Positions 1 through 6,097 of a DNA stretch of 14,495 nt are shown piece by piece. The notes below the pieces were generated by a model. That model was given only the letters and a program-made list of their open reading frames with translations, was not told the origin of the DNA and made no database searches. The stretch is from Flavobacteriales bacterium (GTDB lineage Bacteria; Bacteroidota; Bacteroidia; Flavobacteriales; Flavobacteriaceae), in contig PDQE01000070.1 in assembly GCA_002747735.1 (NCBI GenBank), forward strand, positions 1 to 14,495, read 5' to 3'. How positions within the stretch are numbered: position 1 is the first letter of the stretch; every line of letters starts with the position of its first letter. The position numbers and the translations under genes were made by a program.

Positions 1-33
1 TGGAAATCGTTCGATAAAATGTAATAAATTCAT
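1..33 (-). CDS. Possible transposase N-terminus, cut by window edge
   Basis: An ATG at 33-31 opens a frame that runs off the left edge. Its 11 visible residues are MNLLHFIERFP. The pattern of an aromatic/hydrophobic stretch followed by ERFP resembles the opening of IS1595-family transposases, where a similar start is usually followed by acidic residues and a Ser-Cys. The match is from memory and rests on 11 residues. No terminal inverted repeat could be identified between this start and position 150. It may instead be the start of an unrelated gene or chance. Confidence 0.25.
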   Translation of the reverse strand, partial: MNLLHFIERFP

Positions 34-47
34 AACTTTAAGCTTTA

Positions 48-197
48 TCATAAGATACGAATTTTTAACTTAGTGGCATAATTATGTGTAATCAAAATTA
101 TATTTTTTAAATCTTTATTATTAGAGCAACTTAATAATAAAAATACACTACCTAAATATACTCCAATAATCTTTAATTTTACCTTTATAATAGTCAT
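48..197 (-). pseudogene. Possible truncated lipoprotein, 49 residues
   Basis: Read from the ATG at 197, this frame encodes a lysine-rich start (KVKLK), a hydrophobic stretch (IIGVYLGSVFLLL) and a lipobox-like LLSC followed by SNNKD, which looks like a lipoprotein signal peptide. Only 26 residues follow the cysteine before a TGA, so a mature protein is essentially absent. The frame can be extended to a GTG at 251. It overlaps a second coding-like frame (148-321) by about 50 bases, and at most one of them is likely to be an original gene. It could be a lipoprotein cut off by an insertion, or a chance hydrophobic frame in AT-rich DNA. Confidence 0.25.
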
Positions 198-321
198 AGT
201 ATCTTTGATGTATTCCTTTGCTGTATTTATTATATAGTTCATTAAATTCACCTAAATAATCTCCTCTAACATTAATGTAATTCAACATTATTGCTTGTTA
301 AGACTTTCTTCTTTTTGCCAT
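148..321 (-). pseudogene. Small coding-like frame with one in-frame stop
   Basis: From the ATG at 321 the frame reads MAKRRKS, then a TAA at 300-298, and continues in the same frame through an ATG at 288 to a TAG at 150-148. The second part (148-288, 46 residues) is rich in Tyr, Asp, Lys and Gly (for example RGDYLGEFNELYNKYSK and QRYYDYYKGK) and looks protein-like rather than random. It is either a small gene starting at 288 or a short gene broken by a nonsense codon. I do not recognise the family. A perfect 14-bp inverted repeat begins directly upstream of the 321 ATG. It conflicts with the lipoprotein-like frame at 48-197. Confidence 0.25.
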
Positions 322-379
322 AAATTTTATGAAATCTCCTCGTAATATCTCGATATTACTCGAAAATTTCATAAAATTT
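322..379. repeat. Nested inverted repeat (14-bp outer and 7-bp inner stems)
   Basis: The outer arms AAATTTTATGAAAT (322-335) and ATTTCATAAAATTT (366-379) are perfect reverse complements. Between them sits a second perfect stem, GTAATAT (342-348) and ATATTAC (353-359), around a CTCG loop. Together they could form a cruciform or a long RNA hairpin with an internal loop. There is no T-run of terminator type next to it, and the tRNA already has a separate terminator closer by. Confidence 0.6.
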
Positions 380-408
380 CTAATCAAAAACAAAGATTAG
401 TTGCAAAC

Positions 409-453
409 AAAAAACAGGCTTCTTAGCTAAATTAGCTTTGAAACCTGTTTTTA
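409..453 (-). terminator. Rho-independent terminator of tRNA-Arg
   Basis: On the minus strand, just past the tRNA 3' end, AAAACAGG and CCTGTTTT form the outer stem and AGCTA/TAGCT an inner stem around a short loop, ending in a run of T residues. The arms are symmetrical enough for it to work in both directions. It lies 5 bases beyond the tRNA. Confidence 0.75.
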
Positions 454-457
454 GAAG

Positions 458-531
458 TGATCGCGATAGGATTCGAACCTATGACCGTCTGCTTAGAAGG
501 CAGATGCTCTATCCAGCTGAGCTACGCGACC
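458..531 (-). tRNA. tRNA-Arg, anticodon UCU
   Basis: The reverse complement folds as a 74-nt cloverleaf. The acceptor stem is GGTCGCG pairing with CGCGATC (one G-U pair), with discriminator A. The D arm begins TAGCTCAGCTGGATAGAGCA, the anticodon stem CTGCC/GGCAG-like flanks CTTCTAA giving anticodon TCT, and the T arm carries GGTTCGAATCC. It decodes AGA (and AGG by wobble). The 3' CCA is not encoded, as usual in this phylum. A -7 promoter element lies about 20 bases upstream and a terminator follows. Confidence 0.97.
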
Positions 532-550
532 GTATAATCTTTACGCGGTG

Positions 551-558
551 CAAATATA
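551..558 (-). promoter_or_regulatory. -7 promoter element of tRNA-Arg (TATATTTG)
   Basis: Minus-strand TATATTTG matches the Bacteroidota -7 consensus TAnnTTTG and ends 19 bases before the mature tRNA 5' end, leaving a short leader. No clear TTG -33 element is seen at the expected distance. The same octamer precedes carB and rpmH. Confidence 0.65.
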
Positions 559-594
559 AAACTTCCGCATAATATAGCACTATGCTTTGATAAT

Positions 595-3444
595 TTATTT
601 ACTCAAATACATCTTCCTACGCGAATATAACTCATAAAACTGATCGTCTTTTAAGCTTTCTATAAATAAAATGCTCTCACCGGTAGATTTCATTTCCGGG
701 CCTAATTGTTTGTCAACATTAGGAAATTTATTAAAAGAAAACACCGGTTGTTTTATGGCAAATCCTTCTAATTTAGGGTTAAACGAAAAGTCTTTTAACT
801 TATGCGTTCCCAGCATTATTTTAGTGGCATAATTCACGTATGGTTCTCCGTACGCTTTAGCTATAAAAGGTACGGTTCTACTGGCACGAGGATTGGCTTC
901 TATGATATAAACCACGTCATCTTTTACGGCAAACTGAATGTTAATCAACCCTACTGTTTCTAAAGCCAAAGCAATTTTTACGGTATGATCTTTTATTTGT
1001 TGTAATACAAATGGTCCCAAGTTGAACGCCGGTAGAGTGGCATTAGAATCACCGCTGTGAACACCACAGGGTTCAATATGTTCCATAATACCAATAATCT
1101 GAACGTTTTCACCATCGCAAATAGCATCGGCTTCTGCTTCTATAGCACCGTCTAAATAATGGTCTAGCAACAACACATTGTTCGGTATTTTTCTTAATAA
1201 ATCTACTACGTGTTCTTCTAAATCTTCTTTATTAATTACAATCTTCATTCCCTGGCCGCCCAAAACATAAGAAGGCCTTACCAAAATGGGAAAATTTAAC
1301 TGATCGGCAACGGTCAGTGCTTCATCTGCAGAAGTAGCTGTGCCAAATTTTGGATAAGGAATGCTTAAATCTTTAAGTAAGGTTGAAAACCTGCCTCGGT
1401 CTTCGGCCAAATCTAGGGCTTCAAAAGAGGTGCCAATTATCTTTATACCGTATTTATCCAATTTTTCAGCTAATTTTAAAGCGGTTTGTCCGCCTAACTG
1501 TACGATAACACCCTCGGGTTTTTCGTGTTGGATAATGTCATAAATATATTCCCAAAAGACGGGTTCAAAATAGAGTTTATCCGCAGTATCAAAATCAGTG
1601 GAAACCGTTTCCGGATTACAGTTTATCATTATGGTTTCATAACCGGCTTCTTTTGCAGCCAAAACTCCGTGAACACAACAATAATCAAACTCAATACCTT
1701 GTCCTATTCGGTTAGGCCCGCTGCCCAGTACTACAATTTTTTTTCTATCACTGACTACAGAATCATTTTGGGTAATTTCTTCTCCGTTTTGAACACTCGT
1801 ATTTTCAAAAGTAGAATAGTAATAAGGTGTTTCTGCCTTAAATTCCGCCGCACAGGTATCTACTAGCTTATAAACTCTTTTTATATTTAACTCTTTTCGT
1901 TTTTTGTGTACTTCGCTTTCGTAGCAATCTAGCATGTGAGCAATCTGCCTGTCGCCATAACCTTTCTGTTTGGCTTCAGATAGCAGATTCTTTGGTAGTG
2001 TTTCTAATGTGTATGTGCTGATTTCTTTTTCTAAAAAATGTAATTCTTCATATTGTTTTAGGAACCACATGTCTATTTTGGTAATATCGTGAATTCGGCT
2101 GAGAGGGATACCCATTTGAATGGCATCATAAATTACAAATACCCTGTCCCAACTCGGATTTTTTAGTTTTTCTAAAATTACATTGTAGTCATTGTAACCT
2201 TTGCCGTCAGCACCTATGCCATTTCGTTTTATTTCAAGAGATTGGGTGGCCTTGTGTAGGGCTTCCTGAAAAGAGCGGCCTATGCCCATTACTTCTCCTA
2301 CTGATTTCATTTGCAGCCCCAAGGTACGGTCAGAGCCTTCAAATTTATCAAAATTCCATCGTGGAATTTTTACAATTACGTAATCTAATGTAGGCTCAAA
2401 AAGGGCAGAGGTGGTTTTTGTAATTTGGTTGTTTAACTCATCCAAATGGTAACCAATAGCTAATTTAGCTGCAACTTTTGCAATGGGGTATCCTGTTGCT
2501 TTAGAGGCTAATGCCGATGAGCGGGATACCCTTGGGTTTATCTCTATGGCAATAATGTCTTCTTTTTCATCCGGGCTTACAGCAAATTGCACATTACATC
2601 CACCGGCAAAATCACCAATAGATCGCATCATAAGGATGGCCATATCCCGCATTTTTTGAAACGTACGGTCAGATAAGGTCATGGCGGGTGCTACCGTTAT
2701 GGAATCACCGGTGTGGATGCCCATAGGGTCCATGTTTTCTACAGTACAGATGATGACTACATTGTCGTTTTTATCCCTAAGCAATTCCAGTTCGTATTCT
2801 TTCCAGCCAATAAGGGCTTTGTCTATGATAACTTCGTGAATAGGAGAGGCTTCTAAACCACGGCTTAGCAATTCGTCAAAATCCTCCTTATCATGAACTA
2901 TAGATGCCCCAAAGCCGCCTAAAGTAAACGAGGGCCTTATAACCAGAGGAAAACCGTATTCTTGAGCAATTTCCTTTCCTTTTAAAAAGGAAGTAGCCGT
3001 GGTTGAAGGGGCTTGCCCCACACCAATCTTTAGCATGAGTTGCCTGAACTGTTCCCGGTCTTCCGTAATATTAATGGCATCTATATCTACGCCAATGAGT
3101 TTTACATCAAAATCCTCCCAAATGCCTTTATCTTGTGCTTCTATACATAAATTAAGTGCCGTTTGTCCACCCATGGTAGGCAATACTGCGTCTATTTTCG
3201 GATGCTTTTGTAATACCTCTATAATAGATTTAGTAGTAAGTGGTTTTAGATAAACATTATGAGCCAATGAGGGGTCGGTCATAATGGTGGCCGGATTAGA
3301 GTTAATTAAAGTAACTTCTATTCCTTCTTCTTTTAAAGAACGGATGGCCTGACTACCGGAATAATCAAACTCACAAGCTTGGCCTATAATAATTGGGCCG
3401 GAACCAATAATTAAAACGGATTTAATCTGAGGATTTTTGGGCAT
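595..3444 (-). CDS. carB: Carbamoyl-phosphate synthase large subunit, lacking regulatory domain
   Basis: CarB makes carbamoyl phosphate from bicarbonate, ammonia (delivered by CarA) and two ATP, feeding pyrimidine and arginine synthesis in the cytoplasm. The 949 residues show the duplicated architecture. The first half opens with GSGPIIIGQACEFDYSG (about 14-30) and carries the ATP-grasp metal residues E301, N303 and R305 in AIEINPR. A linking oligomerisation domain spans about 405-555. The second half opens with GSGPNRIGQGIEFDY (about 574-588) and has its own EANPRASR. The protein stops just after the second synthetase domain (STGESILFIESLKDD), so the roughly 130-residue C-terminal MGS-like domain that binds UMP, IMP and ornithine in E. 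coli (1073 residues) is absent. From memory, about 950 residues is normal for flavobacterial CarB, so this is lineage-typical rather than a truncation. carA is not in the window. Start ATG 3444; own promoter upstream. Confidence 0.97.
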   Translation of the reverse strand: MPKNPQIKSVLIIGSGPIIIGQACEFDYSGSQAIRSLKEEGIEVTLINSNPATIMTDPSLAHNVYLKPLTTKSIIEVLQKHPKIDAVLPTMGGQTALNLCIEAQDKGIWEDFDVKLIGVDIDAINITEDREQFRQLMLKIGVGQAPSTTATSFLKGKEIAQEYGFPLVIRPSFTLGGFGASIVHDKEDFDELLSRGLEASPIHEVIIDKALIGWKEYELELLRDKNDNVVIICTVENMDPMGIHTGDSITVAPAMTLSDRTFQKMRDMAILMMRSIGDFAGGCNVQFAVSPDEKEDIIAIEINPRVSRSSALASKATGYPIAKVAAKLAIGYHLDELNNQITKTTSALFEPTLDYVIVKIPRWNFDKFEGSDRTLGLQMKSVGEVMGIGRSFQEALHKATQSLEIKRNGIGADGKGYNDYNVILEKLKNPSWDRVFVIYDAIQMGIPLSRIHDITKIDMWFLKQYEELHFLEKEISTYTLETLPKNLLSEAKQKGYGDRQIAHMLDCYESEVHKKRKELNIKRVYKLVDTCAAEFKAETPYYYSTFENTSVQNGEEITQNDSVVSDRKKIVVLGSGPNRIGQGIEFDYCCVHGVLAAKEAGYETIMINCNPETVSTDFDTADKLYFEPVFWEYIYDIIQHEKPEGVIVQLGGQTALKLAEKLDKYGIKIIGTSFEALDLAEDRGRFSTLLKDLSIPYPKFGTATSADEALTVADQLNFPILVRPSYVLGGQGMKIVINKEDLEEHVVDLLRKIPNNVLLLDHYLDGAIEAEADAICDGENVQIIGIMEHIEPCGVHSGDSNATLPAFNLGPFVLQQIKDHTVKIALALETVGLINIQFAVKDDVVYIIEANPRASRTVPFIAKAYGEPYVNYATKIMLGTHKLKDFSFNPKLEGFAIKQPVFSFNKFPNVDKQLGPEMKSTGESILFIESLKDDQFYELYSRRKMYLSK

Positions 3445-3470
3445 ATTTTTTTATTTATTTTTTGCGATTA

Positions 3471-3498
3471 CAAATATAAAATTTAGCCTATTTTTCAA
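3471..3498 (-). promoter_or_regulatory. carB promoter (TTG, 17 bp, TATATTTG)
   Basis: On the minus strand a TTG (3498-3496) is followed after 17 bases by TATATTTG (3478-3471), matching the Bacteroidota -33/-7 pattern. The -7 element lies about 26 bases from the carB ATG, giving a short AT-rich leader without a Shine-Dalgarno sequence. No attenuator or riboswitch is visible in that leader. Confidence 0.7.
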
Positions 3499-3530
3499 TA
3501 GATGATATTAGAAAACTTATTAAAAAGATA

Positions 3531-3562
3531 TAAAAAAAGGTGTTACCAAACGGTAACACCTT
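3531..3562 (-). terminator. Rho-independent terminator of rpmH
   Basis: A perfect 9-bp stem GGTGTTACC/GGTAACACC (3539-3547 and 3552-3560) with a 4-nt loop is followed on the minus strand by seven T residues. It lies about 25 bases past the rpmH stop and separates rpmH from carB transcription. Confidence 0.92.
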
Positions 3563-3586
3563 GTATATTTGTAAGTACCACTATCA

Positions 3587-3745
3587 TTAATACTTTGGCC
3601 TTGGTTCAGATGAAACAGACAATTTTTTACGGCCTTTAGCCCTTCGTCTTGCTAATACTTTTCTGCCGTTAACACTTGCCATACGCTCTCTAAAGCCATG
3701 TTTGTTCTTTCGCTTTCTTTTGGATGGTTGAAATGTTCTCTTCAT
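3587..3745 (-). CDS. rpmH: 50S ribosomal protein L34 (bL34)
   Basis: A 52-residue very basic protein beginning [20 protein letters not shown] and continuing with [25 protein letters not shown], which is the unmistakable bL34 signature. L34 is a late-assembling protein of the large ribosomal subunit that contacts 23S rRNA. Family members are usually 44-53 residues; the extra C-terminal [14 protein letters not shown] tail is common in Bacteroidota. It has its own promoter (3808-3837) and a strong terminator (3531-3562), so it is probably a single-gene transcript. The usual neighbours dnaA or rnpA are not present here. Confidence 0.97.
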   Translation of the reverse strand: MKRTFQPSKRKRKNKHGFRERMASVNGRKVLARRRAKGRKKLSVSSEPRPKY

Positions 3746-3807
3746 TATTTGGTGCTTTTCTTCAAATTATAGCGAAGTTTTTATAGTTCGCCGTAAAAAA
3801 TCGGTTG

Positions 3808-3837
3808 CAAATATACAATAGATTTTATGTTTAGCAA
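3808..3837 (-). promoter_or_regulatory. rpmH promoter (TTG, 19 bp, TATATTTG)
   Basis: Minus-strand TTG (3837-3835) is followed after 19 bases by TATATTTG (3815-3808), a full match to the Bacteroidota -33/-7 pattern. It leaves a leader of roughly 55-60 nt before the ATG at 3745. It lies in the 176-bp gap between rpmH and the divergent dehydrogenase gene. Confidence 0.75.
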
Positions 3838-3921
3838 ATCATTTTGTAGTAAAAATAAAAATTATTTTTTAAATTAAATTTCTAATCTAATTGTTTAAAT
3901 TTAAAGAAAATTTTCAAAAAA

Positions 3922-4806
3922 ATGAAACCGTACCAAAAATCAATGTTAAAAGAAAATGCCTTAAAAGGCCAAACAATAGTAGTTACCGGCGGAGGCAGTG
4001 GGCTGGGGAAGGCTATGACTACCTGTTTTTTAGAACTGGGTGCCAATGTGGTAATAACTTCCAGAAACATTGAAAAATTAAAATCTGTACAATCTGAATT
4101 GGAAGAAAAAACCGGAGGAAAAGTACTGCCGGTACAATGTGATGTAAGACATTACAAAGAAGTGGAACAATTGCTGGCCAATGCATTAGAAGTGTTTGGG
4201 AAAATAGACGCATTGCTTAATAACGCTGCCGGAAATTTTATAAGCCCAACAGAAAGATTGTCTTCAAATGCTTTTGATACCATTATTGATATTGTGCTAA
4301 AAGGCACTAAAAACTGTACTCTGGTATTTGGTAAACATTGGATTGATAAAAAACAAGAAAAAGCAACGGTGCTAAATATTGTTACCACTTATGCCTGGAC
4401 AGGCTCAGCATTTGTAGTTCCTTCTGCTACGGCAAAGGCAGGTGTATTAGCCATGACCCGCTCGCTGGCAGTGGAATGGGCTAAATATGGCATAAGGTTT
4501 AATGCTATAGCTCCCGGGCCGTTTCCTACCAAAGGTGCCTGGGAAAGGTTGCTGCCCGGAGATTTAAAAGATAAATTTGATATGAAAAAGAAAATTCCTT
4601 TAAAAAGGGTAGGGGAGCATCAGGAACTGGCCAATCTGGCTGCTTATTTAGTCTCTGACTTTTCTGCTTATATCAATGGTGAAGTTATCACTATAGACGG
4701 TGGCGAATGGCTGCAGGGTGCCGGCCAATTTAACATGTTACAGGCTATCCCTGCTGAAATGTGGGATATGTTGGAGCAAATGATTAGGGCAAAAAAGAAC
4801 AGATAA
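3922..4806 (+). CDS. 2,4-dienoyl-CoA reductase-like short-chain dehydrogenase
   Basis: A 294-residue Rossmann-fold oxidoreductase of the short-chain dehydrogenase/reductase family, close in motif layout to the mitochondrial NADPH-dependent 2,4-dienoyl-CoA reductase that removes double bases of unsaturated fatty acyl-CoAs so that beta-oxidation can continue. The cofactor motif TGGGSGLG is at 22-29, and NNAAGNFISPTERL at 100-113 is almost identical to the human enzyme. The active-site residues Y157, S168 and K172 have the same Tyr-11-Ser-4-Lys spacing as human Tyr199/Ser210/Lys214. The C-terminal region (FDGGEW-like IDGGEW, then GQFNML) also matches. It is unlike the large iron-sulfur flavoprotein FadH of E. 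coli. Start ATG 3922; an internal Met8 is possible. It is the only convincing plus-strand gene, divergent from rpmH and converging on the ATP-grasp gene with a 3-base gap. No plus-strand promoter match was found. Confidence 0.9.
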   Translation: MKPYQKSMLKENALKGQTIVVTGGGSGLGKAMTTCFLELGANVVITSRNIEKLKSVQSELEEKTGGKVLPVQCDVRHYKEVEQLLANALEVFGKIDALLNNAAGNFISPTERLSSNAFDTIIDIVLKGTKNCTLVFGKHWIDKKQEKATVLNIVTTYAWTGSAFVVPSATAKAGVLAMTRSLAVEWAKYGIRFNAIAPGPFPTKGAWERLLPGDLKDKFDMKKKIPLKRVGEHQELANLAAYLVSDFSAYINGEVITIDGGEWLQGAGQFNMLQAIPAEMWDMLEQMIRAKKNR

Positions 4807-4809
4807 ACC

Positions 4810-5874
4810 TTATTCGTTATGATGAAGACGCACCAAATTTTTGGAATATTTTCTTAATGCCAACATATCTGCAATATAGGGCTTTGTTTTTGGGTAATTT
4901 GTTTTGTTAATTTTGTGGTTTTTAACGGCAATTTTCTTAAGCCATCTCCAGTGAGTGAGAATAGATTTTAAGGATGCAAAATAGGAACCTTTTTTAGTAT
5001 CATAGATATGGGTAGGTTCTGCAATAATACCGTTTAGTTCTATAATTTTAAAATCTTTGCCATCCTGTAGTGCTTCCCAACTGTGGTATTTTAGGTCAAT
5101 TCTACCGTAGTGCCATTGTGGTATTTCTTTGGCAATGGCATTGAAGGTTCTTGTTAATTTATCTTCTATGAGATGGTTGCCATTTATAAATGTTGTGCCT
5201 TTGCTGTGATTGCCAATATCAGTTAGTTTTATTATCTGGCCTTTTTTTATAATCTTATTGAGGTTATCAGTATGGAGCTTAAAAAAAATTTTTTTATAGA
5301 TACAGGCTCTTTGGTGGTTTAAAATTAAATCTTTTAAGTTATCTGTACCATTGCCGGTTACTGAAATAAATTTTTTTAAGGTAATGGAAGTAATTTTGCC
5401 GGTAGGCTCACCCGGAATTTTGACAAAAAATATACCACATTCATTGGGGTAATCTATATACTCTTGCAGTATTAAATTAATGTTATTTTTCTTTAGAAAT
5501 TCCTGTAATTTTTGTTTATTGTGAATTTTCCTTACTAATAGCCCTCTAAAGCCAATATCGGGTTTTGCAATGATAGGAAAAGTAATTCCGGCTTGTTCCA
5601 ACTTATTGATTATTTCGCTAAAAGCACTATCCTTTAGAACCAAAATGGTTTTTGGAATGTGTTTTTTGGGTATTAATTGTAGTGTTTTATATTTAGACTC
5701 ACTGCCATTGCCCGAATATTTTATACTTGGGTTGGCAGCTAAATAGAAAGTAAGGTTTCTTAGTTGTAAAGCAGAAAAAATATAATAGGGAATTAAAGGA
5801 AAATAATATAGGTAGGCAGGCCAATGCTCTGAATGTAACAGCTTGGTTAGAAATACAGGCTGCTTAAGAGGCAT
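4810..5874 (-). CDS. Uncharacterised ATP-grasp enzyme, D-Ala-D-Ala ligase-like
   Basis: A probable carboxylate-amine/thiol ligase of the ATP-grasp fold, substrate unknown. With the ATG at 5874 the protein has 354 residues. The N-terminal part has an aromatic stretch (HWPAYLYYFPLIPYYIF, about 17-33) followed by AANPSI and GSESK, which I recall from a family of about 330-350 residue proteins often labelled D-alanine--D-alanine ligase. ATP-grasp elements follow: FPIIAKPDIGFRG (99-111), LQEYIDYP (136-143), YGRIDLKY (256-263) and the metal-binding IELNG (278-282), giving D260, E279 and N281 as likely Mg ligands. A TTG at 5886 would extend it by four residues, but the ATG is preferred. Its start overlaps the end of the preceding membrane-protein gene by 11 bases, so translation is probably coupled. 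It is the third gene of the murQ operon, which hints at a cell-wall or sugar substrate, but this is inference. Confidence 0.85.
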   Translation of the reverse strand: MPLKQPVFLTKLLHSEHWPAYLYYFPLIPYYIFSALQLRNLTFYLAANPSIKYSGNGSESKYKTLQLIPKKHIPKTILVLKDSAFSEIINKLEQAGITFPIIAKPDIGFRGLLVRKIHNKQKLQEFLKKNNINLILQEYIDYPNECGIFFVKIPGEPTGKITSITLKKFISVTGNGTDNLKDLILNHQRACIYKKIFFKLHTDNLNKIIKKGQIIKLTDIGNHSKGTTFINGNHLIEDKLTRTFNAIAKEIPQWHYGRIDLKYHSWEALQDGKDFKIIELNGIIAEPTHIYDTKKGSYFASLKSILTHWRWLKKIAVKNHKINKTNYPKTKPYIADMLALRKYSKNLVRLHHNE

Positions 5875-6097
5875 GGTCTCTTTCAAAAATATAACGTACT
5901 ACTCGTATAATACCCAAAGCTGTAATAACAATGGCCAACAGAGCCAGAATAATACCAATGACTAAAATAATAAAACTGTTGTCTTTTGCCAATGCTTTAA
6001 AACCAATTGTGATTACAACGGGTGCAATAATAAGCAAGGGCAATGCGAATATCAGATATTTAAAAGCACTAAAAACGCTAAACTTTTTGGGAGCCAT
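5864..6097 (-). CDS. Small two-helix membrane protein, DUF6095-like
   Basis: A 77-residue protein with a short basic N-terminus (MAPKK), two hydrophobic helices (about 14-35 and 42-66) joined by a short charged turn (KALAKDNS), and a basic/acidic tail (RYIFERDHAS). It is probably an inner-membrane hairpin. The pattern KYLIFALPLLIIAPVVI near the start resembles the flavobacterial DUF6095 family as I remember it; the function is unknown. It overlaps murQ by 20 bases upstream and the ATP-grasp gene by 11 bases downstream, which is strong evidence that it is a real, co-translated gene. Confidence 0.82.
   Translation of the reverse strand: MAPKKFSVFSAFKYLIFALPLLIIAPVVITIGFKALAKDNSFIILVIGIILALLAIVITALGIIRVVRYIFERDHAS

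Larger units (their letters stand above)
1..457. other. AT-rich stretch without a secure gene, downstream of tRNA-Arg
   Basis: The 457 bases downstream of the tRNA-Arg 3' end contain no convincing full-length gene. They hold a possible transposase start at the edge (1-33), two overlapping small ORFs in different frames on the minus strand (48-197 and 148-321), a nested inverted repeat (322-379), a short inverted repeat TAATC/GATTA (381-399) and the tRNA terminator (about 409-453). The collection of broken frames and repeats beside a tRNA gene suggests old insertion and decay. That is an inference from layout, not something directly shown. Confidence 0.5.

Noticed and set aside
458..475. A defined phage/island attachment site at the tRNA-Arg 3' end
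   Set aside because: No second copy of the tRNA 3' sequence and no integrase are in the window, so the idea is kept only as a possibility in the findings.
1361..3253. Plus-strand open frames inside carB
   Set aside because: They lie opposite a full, motif-verified carB and have unnatural composition (Ser/Cys/Pro-rich), typical of antisense frames.
5864..5886. TTG start at 5886 for the ATP-grasp gene
   Set aside because: An ATG four codons later (5874) gives the same protein with a smaller, more typical overlap (11 bases) with the preceding gene.
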